From NCBI GenBank assembly GCA_964457755.1, contig CAYWGC010000013.1:1-64000 (forward strand): 64,000 nt of DNA. Reading direction: 5' to 3'. Below the pieces are notes generated by a model that worked only from the letters and a program-made list of their open reading frames with translations, made no database searches and was not told where the DNA came from. This stretch comes from Tharpella sp964457755. Lineage in GTDB: Bacteria > Desulfobacterota > Anaeroferrophillalia > Anaeroferrophillales > Tharpellaceae. The translations under genes and the position numbers were made by a program. Positions 34,310 to 43,488 of this stretch are shown here, in pieces (position 1 is the stretch's first letter; each line of letters opens with the position of its first letter).

Positions 34310-35887
34310 TTAGATTTTGCAAAAAAAAGGGGCGTGATTAGAGGTAAATGAGGGGGGATCCCGTTTTATGATCGGCGCAATCGCCGGATGGCGTTTAAAC
34401 TCCTGGTCGAGAAAGCGCCGGATATCCTGGCGCTGCCATCCCCGAGGGTGAATAAAATCAGCATATAAAGATAGATCGCCTGCGTAAAAATCACGGACTT
34501 CAAGTTCTTTGCTTTCCAAACTGTATAAGGGCAGGTTGAAGATGGCAAGATTAAGAAATGAGATCGCCTGACTATGCCGCACTACAAATTCAAGGGTTTT
34601 CCGAGCTTGAGGCAGGGCTTCGGTCGGCGTCCCGAACAGCAGATAGACATAGGTCGCAATCCCAGCTTGTTTAAGGTTTTCTAAAACAGTCGATACCTGT
34701 TCTAAAGAGATACCCTTCTGCATTGCCTCTAAAACTTCCGGAGCGCCCGACTCGATCCCCAATTTTAACATCACACAACCGGATTGCCGTAACTTGTTGC
34801 AAAAACTGAGATCACAAAGTGCCTCGCTGATACGAACAAAACCGTACCACTCAGCCCCCGGCGGATTTTCGCCTAAAAAGTGCAAAAGGGCCGGACTTAA
34901 AGCATTATCGAGAAAATGAATCAATCCAGGCCGCAAAGCCTGCACCAGAGTTCCAAGCTCACTGCCAACAATTTGCGGGACTATTGGCCGGTAACGACTG
35001 CCTTCCGCTTTTTCTGGACAAAATGAACAACGATTCCAGTAACAACCCGATGAAGCGGCATAGGGCAGAATCGTTACAGGAGAGAGATAGGTCAGCGCCG
35101 AGAAATCACGGTAATCGGGAAGCGGCTGAGCCGGCGACAATTTTTTATCAACTGTTTTGCGAACTGATAAAACGCCCGCAGTTTGCGGCCGCATCAAATC
35201 CAGCAACGCTTTTTCACCGGGCCCGGCGATCAGATGGTCAATCAGACCGGCAAAGATTTCTCTAAAATTCGACTTATCATCTTGCGGCCGACTGAGCCAC
35301 GAGGTCACGAGGCCGCCCCCAACCACCACCGACAGTTCCGGATAGCGTTGCCGACAGAAGCCAATCATCGCAAACGTAACCAGGGCCTGACTCAGATAGT
35401 TTAAGGAAAAACCGATAAAAGAAAAGCCCGAGCTCTCAATGAGATGCGTCAATCTCTTACTGAAAAATGAGTAGTAGAGATTCTCTTGCGGTCGCTTGGC
35501 CGCCCTCAGAAGATCTCGGCTACGCAGCGCTGAAAGTGAATGATCCTGATAATTGACCAACGTAAGAGCGATGCCATGTTCACGGCCGACAATCTCCAAA
35601 ACCCGATTGAGATCGGACACGGCGCGTTTGTAACGATCAAAATTGTTATAGAGAAGAGGACTGCCGAGAGCTGCCAGGTTTTTATCAACATGCTTAAAGG
35701 CCCGGCGACTCCAGGTATCATCAACTCGTAATGGCTGCCTCAATAAAAACTGCAACCCTTCAAGGTTTAAATCTGCAGCCGTACAGTTCACCCCGTGGGC
35801 GCGCAAAAATCCACCAAGTTTAGCAATTCCGGCCGGCGCTTCACCGGGTTTAGACACCGGTGGATTGATCAAGATAATTTCTGACAT
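34310..35887 (-). CDS. B12-binding/radical SAM protein with CX4CX2C motif
   Basis: A 525-residue protein with an N-terminal cobalamin-binding-like domain (LINPPVSKPGEAPAGIAKLG; GFSLNYLSQALVTFAMIGF; VVVGGGLVTSW) and a radical SAM core. The cluster motif is SSGCYWNRCSFCPE, that is CX4CX2C instead of the common CX3CX2C, which also occurs in some B12-radical SAM groups. KLGIESGAPEVLEAMQKG is the conserved mid-barrel segment. The first ATG at 35887 has no evident RBS. Divergent from another B12-radical SAM gene at 36108. No substrate can be proposed. Confidence 0.85.
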   Translation of the reverse strand: MSEIILINPPVSKPGEAPAGIAKLGGFLRAHGVNCTAADLNLEGLQFLLRQPLRVDDTWSRRAFKHVDKNLAALGSPLLYNNFDRYKRAVSDLNRVLEIVGREHGIALTLVNYQDHSLSALRSRDLLRAAKRPQENLYYSFFSKRLTHLIESSGFSFIGFSLNYLSQALVTFAMIGFCRQRYPELSVVVGGGLVTSWLSRPQDDKSNFREIFAGLIDHLIAGPGEKALLDLMRPQTAGVLSVRKTVDKKLSPAQPLPDYRDFSALTYLSPVTILPYAASSGCYWNRCSFCPEKAEGSRYRPIVPQIVGSELGTLVQALRPGLIHFLDNALSPALLHFLGENPPGAEWYGFVRISEALCDLSFCNKLRQSGCVMLKLGIESGAPEVLEAMQKGISLEQVSTVLENLKQAGIATYVYLLFGTPTEALPQARKTLEFVVRHSQAISFLNLAIFNLPLYSLESKELEVRDFYAGDLSLYADFIHPRGWQRQDIRRFLDQEFKRHPAIAPIIKRDPPSFTSNHAPFFCKI

Positions 35888-36068
35888 ATCAACATTTATA
35901 GTGATTCTGACATCCTAAAGCAATCTGAAAACACTTGCCCACCAATTCTTAAGAGTAAGGCACCAAGCAACAACATCACAAAATCGTTGCAAGATCAAAG
36001 GCGGTATGCTATCCCCCCTCATGAAAGAGGAATTTTTCATCCAACCAGTTAATAATCATTGAGACAAA

Positions 36069-36095
36069 AAAGGCCGGGGCTTGAGCCCGGCCTTT
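36069..36095. promoter_or_regulatory. Strong hairpin just before the start of the plus-strand radical SAM gene
   Basis: AAAGGCCGGG-GCTTGAG-CCCGGCCTTT has a 10-bp perfect stem ending 12 bases upstream of ATG 36108. No Shine-Dalgarno follows. It could stop read-in transcription, work as an attenuator, or set mRNA stability. Confidence 0.55.
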
Positions 36096-36107
36096 ATAGC
36101 TAAAAAT

Positions 36108-37559
36108 ATGACACAACTCAACCCACACCGCGTCCTGCTTGTCCATCCCTTAGGCTATCAGGCCTCTGCGGCCCAGGCCGATATTGCCAGAAAAGCCAAC
36201 CTGATGCCGCCATTAGGTTTAGCCAGCATTGCCGCTTACCTTGAAGAGCGTGGTAAAAAGGCCGATATTCTTGATTGTTTCGCCTCTCCGCTGACGGCCG
36301 AACGCCACTTAAAAACCTACCTTCAAATGATCCGGCCGGCCTGGATCGGTTTCAGCTGCACCACCTCCAGCTTTCTTGACGGGGTTCGGCTGGCATCCTT
36401 AGCCAAAGAGATCCAGCCCGGCATCCGCACCTTTTGCGGCGGACCCCACGTTTCGGCCTTACGCGAAAAACTGTTAGCCGACTATCCGGCTTTTGACTAT
36501 CTGGTTGTTGGTGAAGGTGAAGAGACTGTTTTTCAACTTATGGAGGAACCCGAAAACGCCCGGAACATCCCCGGTCTGGTTTTCTGGAACGCTGCCGGAG
36601 AAGCCGAATTTTCCGGTTTTCGCGAACCCGGCATTGAACTTGACTCACTCCCGTTCCCGGCTTATGAAAAACTTACAGGTTTCCCGAAAACCTACCGGCT
36701 CCCGATCTTCAACTATCCCAAAGCCCCCAACACAAGCTGTATTTCGAGCCGTGGTTGCCCCTACACCTGCAGTTATTGTGACCGCTCGGTTTTTCGCCGG
36801 ACTTTCCGCTACAATTCGGCCACCTATCTCTACCGTCATCTCGAATACCTGAAAACCCGTTTCGGCATCCGCCACGTCAACTTCTATGACGATCAATTTA
36901 CGTTCAACCGGGAACGCGTGGAAGAGCTCTGCCAAATGCTGATCTCAACTCCTCTGGAGATGACGTTCAACTGTGCGGTTCGGGCCGAGCATGTCGATGG
37001 TGAAATTTTAGAGAAGATGAAAAAGGCGGGCTGCTGGATGATCAGCTTAGGTATAGAGAGCGGTGATGCCGAACTTTTAAGCCGTCATAGACAGAAGGTC
37101 GATCTCGATTTTATGGCAGAACAGGTTAATTTAATCAAAAAGACCGGCATCAGAGTCAAGGGACTTTTCATGGTCGGCCTACCGGGAGAGACCACAAGCA
37201 GCCTTAAACGCTCCATCACCTACTTGAAATCTCTGCCGATTGATGAACTCAACGTCGCCAAATTCACCCCGTTTCCGGGCTCACCCCTCTACGAAAAGAT
37301 CCACGATTTCGGCAGTTTTACGGAAAACTGGGAGAGTATGGACTGCATGAGCTTTCAGTTCATCCCCCAGGGTATGACCAGTGCAAAAATGGAAGAACTT
37401 TTCCTTGAATTTTACAAAACCCACTTCAAACAGCCGCGCATCCTGCTCAACTATGTCGCCATGCTCAAACATTCACCCGACTCCTGGCTGCGTTTCGCCG
37501 CAAACTTAGGCTCTTTCTTGTATTTCGCCCGGCATAGTGAAAAACGTATAATTAAATGA
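36108..37559 (+). CDS. B12-binding/radical SAM protein
   Basis: A 483-residue class B radical SAM enzyme. The N-terminal half has HRVLLVHPLGYQASAAQADI, MPPLGLASIAAYLEERG, IGFSCTTSSFLDGVRLASLA, and VVGEGEETV; the SAM cluster is SSRGCPYTCSYCDRS (CX3CX2C). ISLGIESGDAELL follows. ATG 36108 is the only sensible start, but has no clear RBS and lies behind a hairpin. It overlaps the glycosyltransferase by four bases, so it belongs to the glycosyltransferase-acyltransferase-ACP group and may modify their lipid. Confidence 0.87.
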   Translation: MTQLNPHRVLLVHPLGYQASAAQADIARKANLMPPLGLASIAAYLEERGKKADILDCFASPLTAERHLKTYLQMIRPAWIGFSCTTSSFLDGVRLASLAKEIQPGIRTFCGGPHVSALREKLLADYPAFDYLVVGEGEETVFQLMEEPENARNIPGLVFWNAAGEAEFSGFREPGIELDSLPFPAYEKLTGFPKTYRLPIFNYPKAPNTSCISSRGCPYTCSYCDRSVFRRTFRYNSATYLYRHLEYLKTRFGIRHVNFYDDQFTFNRERVEELCQMLISTPLEMTFNCAVRAEHVDGEILEKMKKAGCWMISLGIESGDAELLSRHRQKVDLDFMAEQVNLIKKTGIRVKGLFMVGLPGETTSSLKRSITYLKSLPIDELNVAKFTPFPGSPLYEKIHDFGSFTENWESMDCMSFQFIPQGMTSAKMEELFLEFYKTHFKQPRILLNYVAMLKHSPDSWLRFAANLGSFLYFARHSEKRIIK

Positions 37560-38773
37560 TCAATAAAAACACGATTCCAAACCATTCGCAACCTCTAAAA
37601 ACTGCAGTAATCATCCCCCTCTACAACCATGCCACGACCCTGGGGAAAGTGGTCACCGACGTTGAGTGTTTTGCAAAGCTGATAATTGTGGTTAACGACG
37701 GCAGCACCGACGAAGCTGTTGCAGAGTGTCAAAAACTCAACCAATCTGTGCATATAATCCGCCACCCCAGCAATCAAGGCAAGGGGGCGGCGATCTTGAG
37801 CGGGGCGGCAAAGGCGCGACAATTGGGGGCCAGCCATATAATCACAATTGATGCCGACGGTCAGCACTATGGTGCTGAGATTCCCGATTTCATGGCAGCA
37901 ATCAGTAATAACCCCGAAGCCATAATTGTCGGCTGCCGTAAATTCGACGAGACCTATGTACCCGGCAGTTCGCGGTTCGGTCGCAGTTTTTCCAACTTCT
38001 GGTTTCGGGTTCAGACCGGACGCAAAATCGGCGACAGCCAGAGTGGTTTTCGGGCTTACCCTTTAACTGTTATTGAGGCTTTTAAATGGCGCGAAAAACG
38101 GTACGCCTTTGAAAATGAAATTATTGTGCGGGCCGCCTGGTCCGGCATCAGGCTAGAAGAGATCACGATCCGGGTTCACTACCCGACCCGCCACGAACAC
38201 ATTTCCCATTTTCACAGGCTCTGGGATAACCTACGCTTAAGTTTATTAAACACCCGGTTGACAATCCGTTCAATGCTGCCCTGGCCTCACAATCAACTTG
38301 CTGGCGAGGGCCAGCCCCCGGCGGTACCGGTCTCGATTCTGCATCCCCTGCGCAGTCTCCGACTTCTGCTTAACGAGAATGCTTCTCCCGGCCGCCTGGC
38401 GGTTGCGGTCGGCCTTGGCGTTCTGGTTGGCGCCTTGCCGTTACTGGGCCTGCGAGCTATGATTATTCTGATGATTACTGGCTATTTCCGCCTCAACAAG
38501 GTTGTCGCCCTGGCGGCCGGCAATATCTGCACACCACCCTTTGTCCCGGCTCTATGTATTGAAGCTGGATATTTTCTGCGGCATGGTGCATTTTTGACTG
38601 AGATTTCATTTAAAACGTTGGGTTATCAAGCTCTGGAAAGATTCTGGGAATGGGGCCTGGGAGCACTACTGGTGGGCCCGCTGCTGGCCTTAATCTTGGG
38701 CTTTGCAACTTATCTTATAGCTTTAAATTTAAAGACCAAACGCCCTGCAGTTGAGTGTAAAAGTGTCGACTGA
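37556..38773 (+). CDS. GT2 glycosyltransferase fused to DUF2062
   Basis: A 405-residue protein. Residues 15-245 are a family 2 glycosyltransferase (AVIIPLYNHATTLGKV; VVNDGST; TIDADGQH as the DxD-like motif; GDSQSGFRAYP), with closest appearance to dolichol-phosphate mannosyltransferase types. Residues ~275-400 are DUF2062 with three likely membrane helices (VAVGLGVLVGALPLLGLRAM; VVALAAGNICTPPFVPALC). This GT2-DUF2062 fusion is a familiar partner of acyltransferases and ACPs in bacterial lipid clusters. It starts in the ATGA of the radical SAM gene and runs into the acyltransferase gene. Confidence 0.87.
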   Translation: MINKNTIPNHSQPLKTAVIIPLYNHATTLGKVVTDVECFAKLIIVVNDGSTDEAVAECQKLNQSVHIIRHPSNQGKGAAILSGAAKARQLGASHIITIDADGQHYGAEIPDFMAAISNNPEAIIVGCRKFDETYVPGSSRFGRSFSNFWFRVQTGRKIGDSQSGFRAYPLTVIEAFKWREKRYAFENEIIVRAAWSGIRLEEITIRVHYPTRHEHISHFHRLWDNLRLSLLNTRLTIRSMLPWPHNQLAGEGQPPAVPVSILHPLRSLRLLLNENASPGRLAVAVGLGVLVGALPLLGLRAMIILMITGYFRLNKVVALAAGNICTPPFVPALCIEAGYFLRHGAFLTEISFKTLGYQALERFWEWGLGALLVGPLLALILGFATYLIALNLKTKRPAVECKSVD

Positions 38774-39695
38774 AAGCACAGGCGAGAGGCCCAAAACCTG
38801 GAGTAGTCGCAGCGTTGGCGCTCCCTGGCAGCATCACTTCTTTTATCTTTTGATCAGGCTTGGCGGCCGCCATATAGCCTACCCTTTTCTCTATCCGATA
38901 GTGCTCTACTATCTGCTTTTCCGGCCCGACCAGCGCCGCAAAAGCCGCTATTACCTGGATCGCCGTTTCCCCGACCATAAAGGATTTGCCGCTTTCAGAG
39001 ACAGTTTCAAGATGATCATGAGTTTAAGCCGCTCACTGGTCGACCGCGCCCTGGTCGGCATCTGCGGCCCTAATATCCTGCGCACGCAGTTTCCTGAAAG
39101 CCAACAACTGGCAAATCTGGCGGCCGCCGGTGATGGTCTCATAATCCTGACCACCCATATCGGCTGCTGGCAGGCGGCAATGGTCTATCTGACTAAACTT
39201 AAAGGCCCGGTTAATATGCTGATCCAGCAGGATGCGGGTGATATCGACCGCCACTACTTTGAACACTCGGAACAGGAAAACCCTTTTCAAATTATCGATC
39301 CCACCGGATTTCTGGGCGGCACCCTGGAAATAACTGCGGCCCTCAACCGGGGTGAAACTGTCTGCATTATGGGTGACCGCCACCAGGGTGCCGAAGAAAA
39401 CTGCCTGGCCCTCAATTTCCTGGGCGGCCCGGTTCATTTTCCGGTCGCCGCTTGGAAAATTGCGGCGCTCACCGGCGCCCCCATGGCCGTCTTATTTCCC
39501 TTAAAAACCGGCCCCGAAAGCTACAAGATCGAACTCGCTGAAGTTATCAATATACCCAGACAGGATGCGCGTCCCTTAAACCGTCTGCGCCCCTACATGA
39601 GTCGTTATGTCAACTCTCTGGAAGATATCTGCACTAAAGAACCGTACCAGTTTTTCAATTTTTATGATATGTGGAAAGCACAACCGAAACCATGA
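38763..39695 (+). CDS. LpxL/HtrB-like lysophospholipid acyltransferase
   Basis: A 310-residue membrane-bound acyltransferase. One N-terminal hydrophobic segment (PFLYPIVLYYLLF), then the catalytic HX4-5E-like region around LIILTTHIGCWQAAM and the IMGDRHQGAEEN motif, as in LpxL/HtrB proteins that move acyl chains from ACP to a lipid. I use GTG 38763 inside the end of the glycosyltransferase gene; TTG 38751 is the other option. The ACP gene follows after 20 bases, its natural acyl donor. A role in acylating the glycosylated product is inferred. Confidence 0.82.
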   Translation: MSTESTGERPKTWSSRSVGAPWQHHFFYLLIRLGGRHIAYPFLYPIVLYYLLFRPDQRRKSRYYLDRRFPDHKGFAAFRDSFKMIMSLSRSLVDRALVGICGPNILRTQFPESQQLANLAAAGDGLIILTTHIGCWQAAMVYLTKLKGPVNMLIQQDAGDIDRHYFEHSEQENPFQIIDPTGFLGGTLEITAALNRGETVCIMGDRHQGAEENCLALNFLGGPVHFPVAAWKIAALTGAPMAVLFPLKTGPESYKIELAEVINIPRQDARPLNRLRPYMSRYVNSLEDICTKEPYQFFNFYDMWKAQPKP

Positions 39696-39715
39696 TCTAA
39701 GAGAGGTAATTAAGT

Positions 39716-39994
39716 ATGCTTGAAGATAAGCTGCAGGAGCAGTTGAAAAAAATAATCATTGAAGAGTTGAACCTGGAAGATATCGAAGCCGCTGAGATTG
39801 GTGATAATGACCCCCTCTTCGGCGATGAGGGTTTAGGCCTTGATTCTCTTGACGCCGTAGAGCTGGTGGTTCTCATCCAGAAACATTTCACGGTCGAAAT
39901 TAAAGATATGGAAGAGGGGCGGGAAGCCCTGGCGTCGATCAACTCCCTGGCTGAATTTATAAAGAGCCGACAAACAGTAGGCAGTGGGCAGTAG
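39716..39994 (+). CDS. Acyl carrier protein
   Basis: A 92-residue acidic helical protein with DEGLGLDSLDAVELVVLIQ, where the Ser of GLDSLDAVEL receives the phosphopantetheine arm. GAGAGG precedes ATG 39716. It follows the acyltransferase gene, away from any fab operon, so it is probably dedicated to the specialised lipid pathway and not the cell's main ACP. Confidence 0.93.
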   Translation: MLEDKLQEQLKKIIIEELNLEDIEAAEIGDNDPLFGDEGLGLDSLDAVELVVLIQKHFTVEIKDMEEGREALASINSLAEFIKSRQTVGSGQ

Positions 39995-40002
39995 GCAGTG
40001 GG
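39975..40002. repeat. Tandem 14-bp repeat over the ACP stop codon
   Basis: CAGTAGGCAGTGGG occurs twice head to tail. The first copy is the last codons of the ACP gene (ending QTVGSGQ), the second lies after the stop. It may be a recent slippage duplication. Confidence 0.7.
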
Positions 40003-40073
40003 ATGGCACTATTTTGCTGCAGGAGTTGCAAATTAAGTCTGGGCCGAAAACAGCTTAGCAAGGAAATAATAAG

Positions 40074-41708
40074 ATGAAAAAGATAACCGTAACCACTAAG
40101 CCTTTTCCCGATCAGCGACCCGGCACTTCAGGCTTGAGAAAAAAAGTGGCGGTCTTTCAAAAGCCCCACTATCTGGAAAATTTTGTCCAGGCGACCTTTG
40201 CGGCCCTGGGAGGCGTCGCGGGCAAACAACTGGCTCTGGGCGGTGACGGCCGTTTCTATAACCGCCAAGCCCTGCAGACCATTGTGCGCCTGGCCTTAGG
40301 CAATGGTGTGAAAAAGCTGCTCATTGGCAGAGGCGGCATTCTCTCAACCCCGGCGGCGTCATGTGTTATCCGTAAATATGGTCTCGACGGTGGCTTTATT
40401 CTCTCGGCCAGCCATAATCCCGGAGGACCTGACGGTGATTTTGGGATCAAATTCAACACCGCTAACGGCGGCCCGGCTCCGGAGAAGATCACCGAAACGA
40501 TCTATCAAAAAAGCTTGAAGATTGACCACTACCTGACGGTGACCAGCCCGGATATCGACCTCGACACCTTAAGCTGTTTCGAGCTGGGGAAAATGACTGT
40601 TGAAATCATCGATCCGGTCGCCGATTATGCCGATCTGATGATGGAACTTTTTGACTTTCCCGCGATCTCCGCACTCTTTAAGAGTCCCGATTTTAATTTT
40701 CTTTTTGACGGCATGCACGCAGTCACCGGCCCTTACGCCAAGGAGATCTTCTGCCAGCACCTGGGCGCCACCGAAAAAAGCCTTCTCAACTGCACCGTCA
40801 AGCCCGATTTCGGCGGCGGCCACCCCGATCCCAACCTAAAATACGCCAAAGAGCTGGTTAAAGCCATGTTCGGCAAAAATGCACCCGCCTTGGGCGCAGC
40901 CTCCGATGGTGACGGCGATCGCAATATGATTTTAGGCAGCAACTTTTTCGTCACCCCGAGTGACAGCGTTGCCATAATCGCGGCTAACGCTCATCTTATC
41001 AAAGGTTACAAAAAAGGTGTCAAAGGGCTGGCCCGTTCAATGCCGACGAGCTGCGCTCTGGATGCGGTTGCTGTAAAGCTTGGGGTTGAATGTTTCGAGA
41101 CCCCAACCGGCTGGAAATTTTTTGGCAACCTGCTTGACGCCGGGCGCTTGACAATCTGCGGCGAAGAGAGCTTCGGCACCGGCTCCGACCATATCCGCGA
41201 AAAAGATGGCCTCTGGGCGGTTCTTTTCTGGCTCAACCTGCTCGCCATAAAGAAGATCAGCGTCGCTGATATCGTCCAGGAACACTGGCAAAATTTCGGT
41301 CGCAACTACTACTCCCGCCACGATTATGAAGAAATTGAAAGTGCAGCTGCGCACCAACTGGTAGATGATTTGAGAAATAGGTTTACCGAGCTTTGCGGAA
41401 GTCACTTTGGGACTCTAGAGATCTCTAAAGCCGATGATTTTTCCTATCTCGATCCGATCGACGGCAGCCTCTCTCAACGGCAAGGTATCAGGCTCCTTTT
41501 TAAAGACAGATCACGAATTATTCTGCGCCTTTCAGGAACCGGCACCAGTGGTGCGACTTTACGCCTCTATTTTGAAAAAGTTGAGAAAGATCCGGCTAGG
41601 ATGAATCTCGAAACCCAGACAGCCTTGACCGAATTAATCAAACTTGCGGAAGAACTTTTTGCCGTCAAAAAAATTACCGGCAGAAGCGAACCTACGGTTA
41701 TCACCTGA
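40074..41708 (+). CDS. pgm: Phosphoglucomutase, alpha-D-glucose-specific
   Basis: A 544-residue enzyme interconverting glucose 1-phosphate and glucose 6-phosphate. Seen: KPFPDQRPGTSGLRKKV, the phosphoserine loop ILSASHNPGGPDGDFGIKFN, the Mg site SDGDGDRNMI and the sugar-ring loop CGEESFGTGSDH, and the C-terminal phosphate loop RLSGTGTSGATLR. It fits the eukaryotic-like alpha-PGM family rather than ManB/GlmM. It lies 33 bases before malQ, giving a glycogen or maltodextrin handling pair: MalQ and phosphorylase make glucose 1-phosphate that Pgm passes to glycolysis. Confidence 0.96.
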   Translation: MKKITVTTKPFPDQRPGTSGLRKKVAVFQKPHYLENFVQATFAALGGVAGKQLALGGDGRFYNRQALQTIVRLALGNGVKKLLIGRGGILSTPAASCVIRKYGLDGGFILSASHNPGGPDGDFGIKFNTANGGPAPEKITETIYQKSLKIDHYLTVTSPDIDLDTLSCFELGKMTVEIIDPVADYADLMMELFDFPAISALFKSPDFNFLFDGMHAVTGPYAKEIFCQHLGATEKSLLNCTVKPDFGGGHPDPNLKYAKELVKAMFGKNAPALGAASDGDGDRNMILGSNFFVTPSDSVAIIAANAHLIKGYKKGVKGLARSMPTSCALDAVAVKLGVECFETPTGWKFFGNLLDAGRLTICGEESFGTGSDHIREKDGLWAVLFWLNLLAIKKISVADIVQEHWQNFGRNYYSRHDYEEIESAAAHQLVDDLRNRFTELCGSHFGTLEISKADDFSYLDPIDGSLSQRQGIRLLFKDRSRIILRLSGTGTSGATLRLYFEKVEKDPARMNLETQTALTELIKLAEELFAVKKITGRSEPTVIT

Positions 41709-41740
41709 CCTTTTACCCCCTAGCCAAGGAAAAGTTAAAC

Positions 41741-43306
41741 ATGCCCTCCCAACCCCTGAATCACCACAACCTGACCGACACCCGCGCCGCCGGCATTCTT
41801 CTCCACTTAAGTTCCCTGCCCAGCCGCTGGGGAATTGGTGATCTCGGCCCCGAAGCGGAAAAGTTCTTAGACTTTCTCAAAGAGTCAGGACAGCGCTACT
41901 GGCAGTTTCTACCCTTAAGCCCAACTTTGCCAATTTACGGCCACTCCCCCTACATGAGCAACTCGGCTTTTGCTGGCAACCCCCTGCTGATCAGTCCCAA
42001 CTATCTTTTAGAAGAGGGCTGGATTGAACCGGAAGATCTTGCTGAAGGTCCGGAATTCTATCAATATCTGGTACTTTTTCAAGAGGTAGAAAATTTCAAG
42101 GAGAGCCTGTTCGAAAAAGCCTTCACCAACTTTAAAAAAAGTAAGCTTCAGGCGCAAGCGTTTACTAAGTTCTGCGAGGACTCTATCTGGCTTAAAGATT
42201 ATGCACTCTTTGTCGCTTTAGGAGGAAAGTTTGCGGAACTGGCCTGGCATGATTGGCCGGCAGAGATCGCCCGCCGCAACCCGCTAGCTTTAGAAAACGC
42301 GGAAAAAGAGCTGGCTGATAAAGTTTTATACCATAAATTTATCCAATATATATTTGCTCAACAATGGCTGCATTTTAAGAAAAAAGCCCACGAACGACAG
42401 ATCAGGTTAATTGGCGATATGCCCATCTATGTCGCTTTAAACAGCGCCGATGTCTGGGCCCATCAAGAGTGCTTTCAACTCAACCCCGAAACCCTGAAAC
42501 CGGAATATGTAGCCGGGGTTCCACCTGACTATTTCAGCCCGACCGGACAGGCCTGGGGCAACCCTCTCTATCGCTGGCAAGCAGACACAGATCCGGATGC
42601 AGAGCTGAATCAGTGCGTCACAAACTGGTGGCAGAGACGTTTACAACGCCTGGCAGAACTTGTGGATGTTGTCAGGATTGACCATTTCCGCGCCTTTGAA
42701 GCCTATTGGCAAATTCCGGCGGGAGCAAAAACGGCAGAGACAGGAGAGTGGATAAAAGGACCGGGAGAAACTTTTTTCACCCACATGGCAGACGCCACCC
42801 GGGATTTAACAATTATAGCTGAAGATCTTGGCACGATTACCCCTCCGGTTGAAAAATTAAGAGACCATCTTGGCTTTGCCGGGATGAAGGTGCTTCAATT
42901 CGCTTTTGATGGAACCCCCGACAATCCCTACCTGCCCTGGAATTTCACCTCTCCCAACTGCGTTGTCTACACTGGCACGCACGATAACAACACTACCCTG
43001 GGCTGGTACTTTGATGAACAAGTAGACTCCAAATGTAAAGAACGGGCCCGCCGCGCGACCAACAGCGACGGCAGTGCTATCCATCTTGATTTCATAAAAT
43101 TAGCTTACGCTTCAATCGCCGCCCTGGCGATCACCCCTTTGCAGGATGCTCTCGGCTTCGGCAGCGATTGCCGCATGAACTGGCCCGGTTCCAACCAAAG
43201 AAACTGGGCCTGGCGCTGCGCCCCGCATTTTATCACCAAAGAAATTTCAGAAATGCTTTACCGTGAAGCCGTTTTCTTCAACCGCGTCCCTACTTTGCTG
43301 CTTTGA
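41741..43306 (+). CDS. malQ: 4-alpha-glucanotransferase (amylomaltase)
   Basis: A 521-residue GH77 enzyme that transfers alpha-1,4-glucan segments between oligosaccharides. Seen: GILLHLSSLPSRWGIGDLG, FWQ-type LPLSPTLPIYGHSPYM, the nucleophile Asp in VRIDHFRAFEAYW, the acid/base Glu in IIAEDLGTITP, and YTGTHDNNTTLGWY with the third acid. AAGGA precedes ATG 41741. Last gene before the terminator at 43387. Works with pgm upstream in storage-glucan use. Confidence 0.96.
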   Translation: MPSQPLNHHNLTDTRAAGILLHLSSLPSRWGIGDLGPEAEKFLDFLKESGQRYWQFLPLSPTLPIYGHSPYMSNSAFAGNPLLISPNYLLEEGWIEPEDLAEGPEFYQYLVLFQEVENFKESLFEKAFTNFKKSKLQAQAFTKFCEDSIWLKDYALFVALGGKFAELAWHDWPAEIARRNPLALENAEKELADKVLYHKFIQYIFAQQWLHFKKKAHERQIRLIGDMPIYVALNSADVWAHQECFQLNPETLKPEYVAGVPPDYFSPTGQAWGNPLYRWQADTDPDAELNQCVTNWWQRRLQRLAELVDVVRIDHFRAFEAYWQIPAGAKTAETGEWIKGPGETFFTHMADATRDLTIIAEDLGTITPPVEKLRDHLGFAGMKVLQFAFDGTPDNPYLPWNFTSPNCVVYTGTHDNNTTLGWYFDEQVDSKCKERARRATNSDGSAIHLDFIKLAYASIAALAITPLQDALGFGSDCRMNWPGSNQRNWAWRCAPHFITKEISEMLYREAVFFNRVPTLLL

Positions 43307-43386
43307 TTTTATTATGACGGAAAAACTGAAGTGCCCTCTTATCAGGCCTGACCCCTGCCCCTGCTCTTCATGGCTCCATAAAACAA

Positions 43387-43423
43387 AAAACCCGCAAGCA
43401 GCTAATTAGCACTTGCGGGTTTT
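43387..43423. terminator. Bidirectional terminator between malQ and groL
   Basis: AAAACCCGCAAG (43387-43398) and CTTGCGGGTTTT (43412-43423) form a perfect 12-bp stem with A and T flanks on opposite sides, between two converging genes. Confidence 0.9.
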
Positions 43424-43488
43424 GGCTTTTCTAAAAGGCGATGGCCAGGTTTAGCGCGACCATCATGGGCAGTAAATTTTAAATCAAT

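Noticed and set aside
39975..40002. Attachment site or regulatory direct repeat
   Set aside because: Only two 14-base copies, one inside the ACP coding end; slippage is simpler.
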